From Rotaria socialis (lineage: Eukaryota > Rotifera > Eurotatoria > Philodinida > Philodinidae), in the NCBI GenBank assembly GCA_905331475.1, contig CAJNYU010002132.1:97400-161399 (forward strand): 64,000 nucleotides of DNA, given 5' to 3'. The notes beneath the pieces were generated by a model that searched no databases, was not told the origin of the DNA, and saw only the letters and a list, made by a program, of their open reading frames with translations. The position numbers and the translations under genes were made by a program. Below are positions 1 through 12,268 of this stretch, in pieces; position 1 is the first letter of the stretch; each line of letters starts with the position of its first letter.

Positions 1-1473
1 AACATCTGTTGAATTAAGTACATTCATTGTATCACCTCTCGAATGATGATATGCAAAATAATCCCAATTATCATTCAAAAGTGATGCACCGGGAACTCCG
101 TGTTGCATCCATTTGCTAATATCTTCCCCACCACCTCCTGACACCACTTGTGTTGCATTGATTGATGTCAATAGTTTAGATATAGTTGTTACAATCTATA
201 TAAAAAAAGCAACTTTTCACTGAAGAACAAATCTATTTTTTACGAAAACTAATTTTTGTCATACTTGTTGTGCTTCAGGTCTGCCTTGAAATTGAAGACC
301 TTGAGGATGAAAAACACCAAGATCTGATTCCATGACAATACTCATGTTTGGTACTTCATTTTGATGTGCAGTAAAATATTGATCACCACCAATGCCACCG
401 AATTCTTCACATGACCATAGAACACAACGTATTGTTCGTTTAGCGCGAATATTCAATGCATGAATTAGCGAAAGAACAGTCCATGAAATCGCAGCACCAC
501 CCCCATCATCCATAGCTCCTTGAAAAAAGAAAAGCTCGAGCATAAGAAGAATAAAACGACGCAAAATGACGAGTAATTTACCTTGGCCTACATCCCAACT
601 ATCTAAATGTCCACTTACAAGAACAGTTTCATTGGGCAATGTTGAACCTTTAACTTCAGCTACAAGATTGTAACCAACAACATCAGGTAATGTTTGTGCT
701 TCCATATAGAGAAAAATTTCCATAGATTGATTTCGTTGTTGAAAACGATCAAGCATATCGGCATGTTCAACTGAAAGTGATGCTGCTGGAATTTTCGGAT
801 ATGTTAAATCATATTCCATAACACCTGTATGTGGTGAATCAATGGAGCGTGATGCAGCTGATCGACTAAGCGATGCTAATGCTCCACATTTAGCAGCATG
901 TGATGCTCCACCAACACGATAACCTACAACAGGACCATAGCAACCGATAGGTTGTGCTTGCCAATCACATTGAGGATTAAAAACAACAATTTTATTTTGT
1001 GCTTCACCACATCTTGCATTTAATTCATCGAACGATCGAACAACAAGTACAGGTGCTTGGATTCCATTGGGTCCAGTCCCAACTGAATTACCTAAACCAA
1101 GCATGGATAATTTTGTATTACGAGGTTGAATTAATCGAGCATGTTCTTCACCACGTACCCAATGTGGTATTTTAACTTGTTCGGTATGAACATTATCAAG
1201 ACCTTCATTGATCATAGCATTTTGTACCCAATTAACAGCATTGGTTAATGATTCATTTCCACATAGACGAGGCCCTATTGTATCAACTAAGGCAGCTAGA
1301 CGATTATAAGTTACACCACGAAATTCACCTTGAGTAACTAATTCAATAATACGATCTGCTATTGTATTTGACTGTAAATGATGATCAATACTAATTGATC
1401 GACTAGTTACACTTAGTATAGGTAGTAGAAGAACAAGCCATAGCATCATTCTAGAAAACAGAATATTTATCAT
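1..1473 (-). CDS. CPQ: Carboxypeptidase Q-like M28 metallopeptidase (3' part runs off the window)
   Basis: Secreted or lysosomal zinc dipeptidase of family M28 (plasma glutamate carboxypeptidase type). The N-terminus is a hydrophobic signal peptide starting at the ATG ending at 1473. The metal-binding segments are visible: SGHLDSWDVGQG, then AMDDGGGA, SCEEFGG, MESDLG, and in the next exon HHSRGDTMN. Two short introns are inferred: 519-581 (63 nt, in frame, so an uninterrupted reading hides it; removing it restores the family sequence DVGQGAMDDGGG) and 196-264 (69 nt). Exon 3 (1-195) reads on through WMQHGVPGASLL, as in the family, to the window edge, so the last residues are missing. The gene is divergent from the SLC35E1-like gene. 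I am sure of the family; orthology to vertebrate CPQ is inferred from the motif spacing. Confidence 0.93.
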
Positions 1474-2651
1474 TATGAAATGACAAAAAAAAACAGAAGA
1501 GCAACCAAATTTACTGTCGACAGATGTATATTTGTTTTATGTTATTTACCTTGATAGTTTATCTACTATAACAGAATGACTTTATGTTATATAGAAGAAC
1601 TATCAGTGTCGATACTTAATCAGCTGAAGGTTTCTTTTACATAGCCTCTTCAAATGAAAAACTTGGCAGTTTTTCTTTCATCATTATAATTTGTATAATA
1701 GATACAAGATTTCATTCTTTAATTTACTACACACACACAAATATATATATATATATGTTGTGGTCAAAATTCAAATCCAGTCAAATTTAAAATTTGCCCG
1801 GGCAAAATTCTAATTAGAAGTTTGCCCAATATAATCTCCGTCAAAATTCTAATTTGAATTTGGTCCAGGCAGAATTCAAATTAGAACTGTGTCCAACAAA
1901 ATCCCAGTCAAAATTCTAATTTCGATTTTTACTAAAAAAATTCTAATTTCGGTTTTCACGAAAAAAATTCTAATTTCAATTTTCACTAAAAAAATTCTAA
2001 TCTCAATTTTCGGGGTGTGGGTGGTGGTGTGGGTGTCGGATGCGGTTGGGCACAGGATCAACACCCACACCCACACCCTGAAAAATGAAATTAGAATTTT
2101 TTTAGTAAAAATCGAAATTAGAATTTTGACTGGGATTTTTTTGGACATAATTCTAATTTGAATTCTGCCTGGACCAAATTCAAATTAGAATTTTGACGGA
2201 GATTATATTGGGCAAACTTCTAATTTGAATTCTGTCTGGGCAAATTTTAAATTTGACTGGATTTGAATTTTGACCACAACATATATATATACACTGTATA
2301 TATACACATATTAATGGTCATACAAAGATTGAAGATTTTCTAGTTAATTATTTGAGTATTCAACACTAAAAAACAGATAACTAGAAGAGATAAGAATATA
2401 GATGGGGTTTAGCTTGAAATCTTTTGATTTGTAGTGAACTATTGTAACACTGATGCACCTCCAATAAATATCATTAGATTGGGCAATATGAAAATATGAT
2501 CATAATTCCTTCGTTTGATTCATTCAGATTGAAACCTATTTTAAGAACTTTAATTATAAACTTAAACATCATAACTTCTATCATATTCATAGAAAAAAAA
2601 ACTATCACGCGCTACAATATTGCAAACTATACTTTTTTTCTTTCTAACTCG
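1474..2651. other. Divergent intergenic region with one hairpin element
   Basis: Lies between the starts of the CPQ-like and SLC35E1-like genes, so both promoters should be here. Most of it is occupied by the foldback element at 1755-2282, flanked by (TA)n tracts. No other gene was seen; the reading frames inside the hairpin are repeat artefacts. Confidence 0.6.
1755..2282. repeat. 528-bp foldback (hairpin) element with telomere-like tip
   Basis: The two halves are imperfect reverse complements from ATGTTGTGGTCAAAATTC at the left edge to its complement at the right edge. The element sits within (TA)n. Each arm contains several degenerate copies of a unit of roughly 25-30 bp built on AAATTCTAATTTC. 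The hairpin tip (about 2012-2080) is G-rich GTGTGGGTG on one side and CACCCACACC on the other. It has no coding content. The size and symmetry fit a foldback or MITE-type non-autonomous transposon; TA-rich flanks hide any target duplication. Confidence 0.8.
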
Positions 2652-4138
2652 ATGTTATCGAAACTAAATAGTCCAATTGTACAGTTGTTTATTCTAATGC
2701 TTTGTTGGTATTCTATAAGTTCATTAGCAAATATAATTGGTAAACGTCTACTTACTGTATTTCCACATCCATTTAGTGTTACAGTTGCTCAACTGTTTCA
2801 CGGATGGGTTTATTCTGTGCCATTACTTCGTTTAATGGCTATACCACCATCAATTCAATTACATTCAACGCGTATTTATTATATCATGATTTTAGTTCCG
2901 TTAGCAATAGGAAAACTACTTTCACAATTAACTTCACAAATCAGTTTACGATTAGTAACAGTTTCATATGCGCATACAATTAAAGCATTGATGCCTCTAT
3001 TTACAGTTATATTATCAAAAATTATACTTGCTGAAGAACAATCGATTACGGTTAGCTTTCAAAAAAAAGAGAATATTTTTACGAATAAATCCAATTAATA
3101 GGAATTAAAATATAACTATTTGTTGAATTAAACGAAGAAATAAGAATTGTATATAGTTGCATGACTGAATCTATCGAAAATAGATTGGATGCAAGCTTAT
3201 TTACACAATATATTCAAATTCTAAGCATCACTCTCTCGATGTTTTTGCTTTTCATATACAACTGTTCATTGATTGTCTGCTAACAATTTAGTACATGCTC
3301 TTTTTCTGACATCATCACTGAATCAAGTTCAATTCATCGATATTAAATTCATCTTTTTTCGGATTGCTCAGTTCGATTCATATCTTTCTAACATAATAAT
3401 CTTCTTTTTTCCCCCCACCGCAATCAACATTTCTCTTAGTAACAGTATTTTCTGATACATTTAGAATGCAAGAGAAAACCTGTTTCTTTAATCCATATTT
3501 TAGATTTATCTTTCACTTATACCTATTATCCTTGGTGTTATAATATCATCGATAAGTGAATTTTCATTTGATACGATTGGCTTCATCAGTGCATTACTTA
3601 GTACATGGTTTCATGCTCTTCAAAATGTCTATTCGAAAAAAACACTTAAACAAATAGATATACATCATTTAGCATTGTTATCTGTTCTCTCTAAAATATC
3701 TTGGTGTCTTCTTATGCCATTCTGGTTTTTACTTGATGGGCCACATATTGATTTCAAACGAGAAGTATATTATATTGATGTTGTCGTAACTTACTTTTAT
3801 CTTCTTTTGATTCATTATAGTTAACATCAAAAGTAATATGTTTTCTATTAATCGATGGTTTATGTAATTTTATTTATAATGTTCTTGCATTTACAATGAT
3901 TTCATATCTTTCACCATTGAGTTATGCAATAGCTGGGAGTACAAAACGTATAGTTGTTATTATAATCTCTATTGTTGTTTTTCATAATCCTATAACTTAT
4001 ATGAATTTATTTGGTATTAGTTTAGCTATAAGCGGTTTAATTCTATATAATAAAGTAAAATATAATGAGAAGAAACAACAATTATTATCGTCCCATACAA
4101 TGACGCTACAACCAATATTACTCACACGATTACCATAA
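2652..4138 (+). CDS. SLC35E1-like solute transporter (triose-phosphate translocator family)
   Basis: Multi-pass membrane protein of the nucleotide-sugar/triose-phosphate transporter superfamily, probably in the Golgi or ER. Three exons: 2652-3050, 3504-3764, 3821-4138, all phase 0, giving 325 residues. Conserved stretches include SYAHTIKALMPLFTVILSKI at the end of exon 1, SLIPIILGVIISSISEFSFD in exon 2, and the SPLSYAIAGSTKRIVVI block followed by a terminal LYNKVKYN in exon 3, all matching SLC35E1. The ATG at 2652 starts MLSKLNSPIVQL, directly before the first membrane span; 52 upstream in-frame residues look like 5' UTR. The stop is only 44 bp from the stop of the convergent gene. The substrate is not known from the sequence. 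Confidence 0.88.
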
Positions 4139-4182
4139 AAAAGAGACAAAAAAAAAGACATTATTTTATTTAACATATATAA

Positions 4183-5023
4183 TCATTCTTGCTGTTGGAA
4201 ACCATCGTTCCATACAGGTTTTCGTCCTAATGATGAACGATTACTAGCTGACACCGGACGAGAACGTATACTGTTGCTATTCGTTAATGAATGCGTAGCT
4301 GAAGGTGATCGACCAAGAGAACGATGGGATCTTTCAGATGCCGAGAAAGTCGATGATATATTAGCTGTACTTGAAGTTGGCCGAGAGCGTGGTTCACTCG
4401 AATATGTATCAAGGCCCATTATACGGTCATAATTAGATAGTAGTTCCTCTCGTTTTAAACCACGAGTCGGGCGAACATTTTGAAGACGTTGTAAAATTTT
4501 CTACGAAAAAAGAAAATTTTCATGTATTAAAAATTGTGTTGTTTTTAGAAAGCTAACTTACTAAATTTTCACGTTCAATTCTTTGCTGTTGCTGTTGACG
4601 ATTGATTGCGGATGAAGTTAAACGAAATCTAGGATTATCTTTTACATGATTTTGCATACGTGACTTTTGATAATAATCATCAATAGTATCGTTTCTAGTT
4701 AATTGTTGTCGATCATTGTATGCGGGTGAAGGTTGACCACTTGAAGGTGCTGATAAACCGAGCAGAACAGTTTTCATTGATTCAAGATGAAATGGATGTC
4801 GTTGTTGCTCGTTTATTGACGATACATCCGTAATATCATGTTCAGAAGTATCTGATGATGATGATGACACGGTTGAATTTTGTGTACGTTGACGATAGAC
4901 TGGTGGTTTCGTAGCTACTATTCGAGTTTCCGAGATCACTGATGTTGGCGATATTGTACTATCGTCATCATCATAAAAAGAATCTGATAGTTGCGGTAAC
5001 TTTTCATTCGTTTGGTCAATCAT
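4183..5023 (-). CDS. CFAP97/hemingway-domain-like protein
   Basis: Two exons (4562-5023 and 4183-4500) separated by a 61-nt intron give 259 residues. The protein is Ser/Thr-rich and low complexity, except for one conserved-looking block spanning the exon junction: SSAINRQQQQQRIERENL followed by KILQRLQNVRPTRGLKREEL. That pattern (N-x-L-x-x-RL-x-x-[VI]-x-P-T then basic residues and SNYDR) resembles the CFAP97 (hemingway) domain of cilia-associated proteins. The C-terminal tail is rich in RS/SR and SASNRSS. The family call rests on motif memory and is moderate. The gene is convergent with the SLC35E1-like gene and divergent from the proline-rich gene. Confidence 0.6.
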
Positions 5024-5347
5024 CTGAATGAAAAAAGAAAACCTTCATATCATTGATTGTTCTATTGAGTTAAATGTTACGGGTATGTGTTATACTAATA
5101 ATAAATGAATACAGTTATATATACACCTTAGTAGTACTCTCCTTCAACTTCATATACTTCGTGCCGTTATGGGTCAGTGACTCTTTTCTCTGTTCTTTTT
5201 TCCTCTAATTTCATATGTGTATTTCGATATTGGCAAATATTCTCTCTTTTTCTCTCTCATGATCTTCGTCGACATATGCATGAAATAAACGACTAATTTA
5301 TGTATTTTCTTCTGTAGAGAAGGAGGTTATTTTAAGTAAAAATAGTG
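5024..5347. promoter_or_regulatory. Divergent promoter region
   Basis: 324 bp between the divergent starts of the CFAP97-like and proline-rich genes. It contains pyrimidine-rich runs and AT-rich stretches. No TATA box or other defined site could be assigned. A shared bidirectional promoter is an inference from the layout alone. Confidence 0.4.
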
Positions 5348-5932
5348 ATGGGTATTGCCAATTCTCGAGAATTACATGGGAATCGACAAAGAAGACCATC
5401 ACCATACTTTGGATCTTCGAATCAAGGTGAGAACAGGTACAGAAGATATTTCTTTCGTCGAAGGATGCCTAATACAACAATATCACCTACTTTACCTAAT
5501 GTTGCACAATCGAATTCTAATCAATTTTTATATGGAACTCGTCCTGGTATGAGTCCAATGCCTGTCTATGCACCATTACCACCCCTGCCATCAAGACTGC
5601 CGCCAATGTCTTACAATAACTTTCCTGTTGCTTCATATATGCCACAACAACCTATGATGGTGCTACCACAACGAGTAGCACCAATGATGTCTACACCATA
5701 TATGAATCCTGTATCTCCTTCTTCACCTCCAATATCAACTTTATATATGCCACACGCACAAGCACAACAACCTTTCTTTAATAATATGGTACGACCAGCT
5801 TCTGTGCCAATGACGGTACCCGCAGGAGTCCTATTCAGTCCTCCATTAAATTCTGTAGCACCTATGAGATTACTCACAGATTGGACAGGAGGTGGGCAAA
5901 TATCACCTGGTTTTCTTGGGCCTCCTATTTAG
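5348..5932 (+). CDS. Proline/methionine-rich protein with possible N-myristoylation site
   Basis: Single-exon frame of 194 residues starting at the ATG at 5348 (the triplet just upstream is GTG, not a start). The product begins MGIANSRE, which fits the N-myristoylation consensus MGxxxS. It continues with a basic, Arg-rich stretch (RRYFFRRRM, residues about 33-41) and then a long Pro/Met/Ser-rich segment such as YAPLPPLPSRLPPM. No enzymatic domain, membrane span or signal peptide is evident. The Gly-plus-basic arrangement could place it at membranes (inference). I do not recognise the family. Codon usage is like the neighbours and the frame is open throughout, so I think it is a real gene. Confidence 0.6.
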   Translation: MGIANSRELHGNRQRRPSPYFGSSNQGENRYRRYFFRRRMPNTTISPTLPNVAQSNSNQFLYGTRPGMSPMPVYAPLPPLPSRLPPMSYNNFPVASYMPQQPMMVLPQRVAPMMSTPYMNPVSPSSPPISTLYMPHAQAQQPFFNNMVRPASVPMTVPAGVLFSPPLNSVAPMRLLTDWTGGGQISPGFLGPPI

Positions 5933-6970
5933 TCGATTATTATTCCATTTTCTTTTTACAGAGTATGTGTTACATGCATATCTACTTTAAAAAAAGAAGT
6001 TTTTTTTTTAAATTTGTTTAACTTTCTTCTGTTTCTGGTTACCAATACTTTCGTCTTTCTATCAAATATGAATAAGATGTAGCATATCAGATATCTTTTC
6101 GATGTTTATTATATTATACGTCATGTTACATATACAATCGAACGAAATATGGTAGTTTTCATCCCTCGTTGGTGATTTTTAATTTTGATAACTTAACCTA
6201 ATAGACAATATCCAATATGGAATGATCGTCACCAATGAAAACAAGGGCACCACCACAATATCTATTGTAAATGTCTTTATATTCGTTTTTTTCTGTTCTC
6301 TAGATCAGTATCTATCCGTTTTTACATGTTAACTATTAACATTAAATTACAAGTTGTTAGAATATAGATAAAAATAATGAAATAAAATAAATTTTATCGT
6401 ACATCCTATAGACGAAGAAGTAGAAGAACACATTAAGAATAGTGAATTCCAATGAACATTGCCTAAATTAATTAATTATTCATCAAAAATTGAAGCTATG
6501 TGTCTGTTCTAGTTTAATTAAAATTATATAGACGATGATACATTTTTCAATAAATATATTTTATTTACCTTGACTTTTCGAAACTCTTTGTACAAATGTA
6601 GATACTTAAATCGCCAAGAGAATTATGTCAAACGATTCATAGACAAAAAGAAATACAGCCATGATTAGTGAAAGAATTGATCCTCAAGCGACGCCCTCTC
6701 TTAAGACATGACTATAGATAAAGTCCTTAAGAAATCACATATATTATTACTGCTACCATTCTTAATAGATGTCACTAGACTACAGAAGATAAATACATAT
6801 ATGTATATATCGTAATCACGCACTAATTATAATTCGATATGTATTAGCTAGAAAATATTGAATCATGTTGGTTCCGCTTGACTTATTCATGTAATGAAGC
6901 ACAGAGGTGAATATATTGATTTTTGAAACTATTATGTTGATTTTTGTACGCAATTGGTAAGATACAGTTT
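5933..6970. other. Intergenic region, no gene seen
   Basis: About 1 kb of AT-rich sequence between the proline-rich gene and the GRAMD1/Aster gene. It has poly-T and AT runs and an AATAAA-like signal, but no long frame, RNA gene or repeat that I can support. Confidence 0.5.
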
Positions 6971-9900
6971 ATGTCGTACGTTCCTCGTGATTCTGAAAAC
7001 CAAGGGGCTGAACTAGTTGACAATGATCGTATCATTCGTCAGCGTGCTTTACATAGTCATGTAAATTTTAAACCGACTACTGTTATTGATCATATAAAAA
7101 CAAAAGTCCAAGGAAAACGATCCACGCGTTCCAATTCAAAAGACACATCTATTGTCCCAAATAATACTAATACTACTACTAATAATAATAATAACAATAC
7201 TAAATACACAAGTCAAGAATATATGAAACCAGCAACAAAGCAAGCATTGGCAATGCCTCTTACTCAATCGAATAACATGTTATCAAAGTCATCGGATCGA
7301 AATTCCTTTGCAAGTCAAGACAACATATGCAATGATCGAACTAGTTTGTTCTGTAAATAATTAATATAATCTTGAACATATTAATTTTTATTTTAGATTC
7401 ACTTAGTGCACAACCTGAAACTCTTGTCAATGGCTCACAAAACATCGATAAAGATGAAAACAGTCCTCGAACTGTTGACTGGGGAATAGGTACAATGGAT
7501 TCAGATGTTGAAACTAATCAAGTAAGCACGACAGGAACATCTCTGCCTGCTTCAATCAATCAATACAATACAATAAAGCAACGTCCACTAGTCCGATGCA
7601 GGGTATAGTTTTCATTAAAAATATTGAGTCATTCTAATGCTTCACATCTTATCCACAATTCAAAGGGTCATTTTTATTACAAAAAATGAGTGGAAATTCA
7701 TCTTTTTTTTCCAATGAAACTCTTAACGAATGATTAAAACATAACATTGCTATCGTAGATCTAAAAATTCGATAAGCATTAACAAATAACATGGTTTTAG
7801 ACCATAGACATATACTTTTTGTTGACAACTTGTGGATAGCTCAGAATATTTATCGGTTCGTGTTTCCATAGTGAAAACAAGAAGTTCGTATAAACTAGAT
7901 TCCAAATATCGACAGTAACGAATTTAAATAATAAATAGAATTTCTTCTGTCAATCTTACGATAGTCAATGACAGAACAATTTACTTTCGTATTGTGAATT
8001 ATCCACTTTAAAGTTTTTTGATTTTGACATGTCTGTAAAACATACCTTTCCTAGTCTCACACGCATTTACAATTATAAAATGGAAAAAAAAATGCTCTAC
8101 TGAATTTTAGGCTTTTCAAATTCGTGATGAGGATTTCAAATTAATCTTCAATGATTTACCATCAAGCGAACGATTAATTATTGGTATGTAATTTTTAAAT
8201 TCCTCGTTTGATTTTATTGATTATCAAATCTAGCTTATCCATGTGCTTGGCGAAAAGATATTTTTATGCATGGAAAAATGTTTCTCTCAGTTAATTATGT
8301 CTGCTTTTATGCATGCTTCCTTAAATGGAACGAAAGTGTACGTTGAAATATTTCATGGAATTAATTTTACGTAAAAACAAAATGCTTGTTTTTCTTAAGC
8401 TATGCATCGCCTTTAAAGATATTATTAGTATTACAAGAGAAAAATCAGCTAAAGTCGTTCCAAATGCAATCAAATTACGAACGAAAAATGAAGAACATCT
8501 TGTTGCAAGCTATATACCAAGAGAACGAATTTTTATTGCAATATTTCGTCTATGGCAAAATGCTTTACTTGAACAGGTAGTATTACGCATGGTCTTCTTA
8601 ATATACTTAAGGTTTCTTTTTTTTTCATTTTCATAGCAATTAAATTATGAACAATTGCGAACCGTGGTTTATTCTGATCAAATGAATAATGAAGAATCAA
8701 GTGACGAGAGTCATGCATCTATTGAACAAGAAAATAACAACAGATACATTGTCAATGTGAGAGACAAGTTATTGAGTACAAATCTTATTCTAACATCACA
8801 GATAGTCTGCTCATGAATATAACGAAATTGTGATAACTATGATAGACAATGAATATGGATTAGAAATGTGAAAAAAATCAGTGTCGGGACTAGAAAATGT
8901 TTTAACCAAAAGTTCTTTGGAGATGAACATTGAGAGAGAACCATATGCCAGTGGAAATATAGACACTTTGACGTTCATCTGATTCAACAAAAAACTTTAA
9001 TTTTTATGTTAAATAACATTAAATTAAAGCCATTTTTCACTGAATCACTTAGCAGATCACCCATCAGATTCCACTACGAGATATTGCCAAAAGTTTCTTT
9101 TATACGATTCAATCTTGACGAAAATTACAGATAGGATTAGTCTATTACTAGTTTTTGAATCATTGCACTCAGTCGATTAAGAATTTTGAATATTGATTCA
9201 AATTTATAACTGATCTAAAAATTCTAGGATTTTGTTCATTCTCAATCATCACCTCAGATGCACTCGAATCCTTCGGTAAAATCAGCTCTAGCATTGACGA
9301 CAGCCAATGATGAATTCAGTTCATCATTACCAAGTACTATAATTGTATTGAATCGAAAGAAACCTATAATTAATTTCTTCCTATTCAGGTCCAAAACCAA
9401 TAATTTATGCACAAACATGTCCATGTGAAAATCATCTATCAAGAACATTTGCTGATAGACTATTTTTATGTGATGTTAATACACTTTTTGAATTAGTATT
9501 TGGTGATAATCCATTTACACATTCTTATCATGATTCACAAAAATTATTAGGTAACTATTGTATTACACGATGTTTTTCGAAGAATAAATACAATGAATTT
9601 GAAATCAATAACTTAGGACTTTGTTTCCCTTTATTTTTTTTTGTCTAAACGGCGAAAGTCACTGAACGGTCAATATTAAAAGTATGAACTAAACAAACTT
9701 TAATTGCCTGTTTATTACTCAATAAGAGTTTTTGCACGCTTTTTGTCTGCGTAAAAGTTAAGGAAAGCAATGAATGAATAATAGCAAGACAAACTAAAGT
9801 AGAAAAAAAACATTTTCCTGTTCTAAATACATAAGCAAAAGGTAACAAGCGGAAATCCTGCACTCTCGGAGTACGACCTTGTTGCACTTTAGGTGTGCTT

Positions 9901-10920
9901 CAAAACTATTTTCTTCTCCTAGATTATACTATTGGTGAATGGCTTGTTAATCGTGAAATTGGTAAACGACAGCGTCAAGTAACATACAGAGCAATAACTC
10001 AATCGATTCTTGGTACTAATACACTTTTTTGTACGGAAAAACAAGTATGATTTTTCTTTTTGAATTATTCAATACGATACATTTCTAAAATACAAATATA
10101 TATATATATAGACAATAGAATTTGAAATGTCTCATTCAGCTTACGTTGTTCGCACAGATGTATACAATGAAGGAATGAAATATACGGATGCTTTTTTCGT
10201 TGCAACACAATTCTGTTTGTTTCAAAGTGATGCTGAACATTGTGCATTGCGTGTCACTGCTCAAGTAAAATACATTAAAAATGTTAATGCTATCGCTAGA
10301 GGTAATAGGATATTTTTCGTCTATCAATTTTTATGTTTGGATCTTTTAGCTTTTATTGAAAAGAATGTCAATGGATCGGTTGAAAGTGGCGTCAATAATC
10401 TAAGTAAGTGGAACTGGGTCAAATAATTAGATGTATTAAGATTTAGAGATGAAATTATCGAGAAAAAAAAAACTAAAACAATTTCGTGATTTTCCATTGC
10501 AGCTCTACGACTTGAAGCTCGACAAGAGAAATTAAATAATCGTGATTCAAATCGAAAGCTAGTGTCCGCATTGAAACATATTACACCAGAAACGAAAAAT
10601 GAAGTCAAAAGCCCAACTGAGAAAAAGGAACGTGTATCATTCAGTTCTTCGATTCCATCAAATGAGCGAATAGCAATGAATGAAGATGCATTGAGTACAA
10701 GACTTGTACTCAATTTTGCTGTCTTTTTGAGTGTATTCCTTATTCTTCTTCATATTTATCTATGTAATAAGTTACATGATATCGATCAAGCATTATTTGC
10801 TCCTGATGTGACTTGTTTGAATCAATGTAAAGAAGGTTTGTTATTCTATTGGTTACTATTGAGACTAATGTTTCTTTTAAATTGACTTTAGCTTGTACAA
10901 AAACAATAATTCGTGTGTGA
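6971..10920 (+). CDS. GRAMD1: GRAMD1/Aster-family sterol transporter
   Basis: Thirteen exons reconstruct a 685-residue protein with consistent splice phases: 6971-7352, 7397-7602, 8111-8183, 8234-8337, 8400-8576, 8637-8756, 9228-9333, 9389-9550, 9923-10044, 10112-10301, 10350-10403, 10503-10835, 10892-10920. Order of parts: low-complexity Asn-rich N-terminus; GRAM domain (about residues 197-314, with FNDLPSSERLI, CAWRKDIFMHGKMFLS and IFRLWQNALLEQ, the last nearly identical to Aster proteins); linker; ASTER/VASt lipid-binding domain (about 395-575, with TIGEW, AHSAYVV-like and AFIEKNVNGSVESGVNNL segments); and one C-terminal membrane anchor (about 633-652). Aster proteins sit in the ER, sense accessible sterol and phosphatidylserine in the plasma membrane through GRAM, and move sterol through ASTER. 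Start ATG at 6971 because the upstream in-frame extension begins with TTG. Confidence 0.93.
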
Positions 10921-11191
10921 AAAGCATTCTATATTCGCATTATCGTTTAAAAAATATACCGGTACTCCACGAAAAACAATCTCGAGGCATTATTATCTTT
11001 TTTAAATTCTTCTTAACATAATTATAAAATTGTACTTTATACACTCGAAAGTAGCGTAGGGATTTGTTTTGCTGCATTTAATAAAGCGTAAATTCATTTT
11101 TTCTTAAACTTTTTTCCTTTTACTTAGCGCCTATTATTTACCTAATTCATTTTCGTTAATTTTTAATTCATGTTTATAAACGACATTGACT
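10921..11191 (+). promoter_or_regulatory. Poly(A) signal followed by splice acceptor (operon-like spacer)
   Basis: In the 271 bp between the GRAMD1 stop and the next ATG, an AATAAA at about 11080-11085 is followed by a pyrimidine-rich tract and TTTTACTTAG ending at 11127, then about 64 nt of leader. This is the arrangement expected for 3'-end formation and a spliced-leader acceptor in a polycistron, but it could also be the acceptor of a cis-spliced 5' UTR intron. Confidence 0.45.
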
Positions 11192-12268
11192 ATGGTTCGT
11201 CGGAAATCAAAATTATCTACATTTCGCTGGTTCTATAATGCTATTGCTTTCATACTTGGTATTGTTCCAGAATTATCACCAATTCGTCGTCTACCAACAA
11301 AACGCTATAACCGCAGAATTAATATTACACGGCACAATAAACATGCAAAGGCACCTACAAGACGAAAATGTTTGCAAATAGACTCAAATCAAAGCACTAG
11401 TGCGAAGACTAATGATATCGGCGGTAGAATATCTGAGGTAAGATACGCAGATCATAAATTGTCTTCTATTTTATGTGTAAAAATTCTCGCATACTGTTAT
11501 CTAACGAGGAAACAATGGTACAGAATTCATCGAAAGCAATAGAATCACTTGTGATTACAGAAAAGGTTTTGACTAATATAAAGGATCGCATGAACTAGAA
11601 TTAGGCTAATGAGATAATGGTAACCGTAGGCTTCTTTTTTGCTTTCAATGGTCAGCATTATGGGCTTAGTTTGGCAGTCTCCCTTGATTAATGCGTGAAA
11701 AAATACATGCTTATCTTCTTTTTTCGCATAGTTAACAACTATATTCAATAGCAACGGTAATAATCGTAATCTTGAAGATGTAATATGTGACAATAGAAAT
11801 GTTAATCGATCAACAGAAGATGACCAACAGTACATTTTATACATTCATGTAGAAAGTAAAAATGAAGCTGAATCGATTCAAAAGCTGTTGATAAAACATG
11901 CAAAACCTTTTAAAGGCAGCCGTATTATTAATTTGCAAGAACTTACACAGTCGCCTACTGCAGGAATAAATGTGACTCATGAAGATGCTTCGACAATGAC
12001 CTATACTGAGCATATGTGTCATCAGTTAGCAGTGTGTGCTAGTTTTATGTCACAAACTGAAAATGTACGTCGACTGAAAGCGTTACAATATATTCGACTA
12101 TTTATTGAAATGAGTAAAGAAGACTTTTTCAATTATCTTATTAATGAAGAACATCTTTGCCAACAGAAAATATCGACTATTTATCAAATTATAAAAGAAT
12201 TTCTCACAGCTATCTATCAATCAGAATATGAACAGACCAGAAAAAATGCTGCTAACCGCCTAGAATGA
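11192..12268 (+). CDS. Uncharacterised protein with basic N-terminus
   Basis: Two exons (11192-11437 and 11732-12268, phase 0, intron 294 nt) give 260 residues. The N-terminal 25 residues (MVRRKSKLSTFRWFYNAIAF and on) are basic then hydrophobic, so they could be a mitochondrial or membrane-targeting segment. A polybasic stretch follows (KRYNRRINITRHNKHAKAPTRRK). Exon 2 encodes a charged, probably helical region without low complexity, including YILYIHVESKNEAESIQKLL and a C-terminal part with regularly spaced Leu/Ile. I do not recognise the family. It lies 271 bp downstream of GRAMD1 on the same strand, which suggests co-transcription. Confidence 0.6.

Noticed and set aside
1876-2161. 90-residue frames on both strands (ILISIFTKK repeats)
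   Set aside because: They read through the arms of the palindromic element; the peptide repeats simply mirror DNA subrepeats and occur on both strands.
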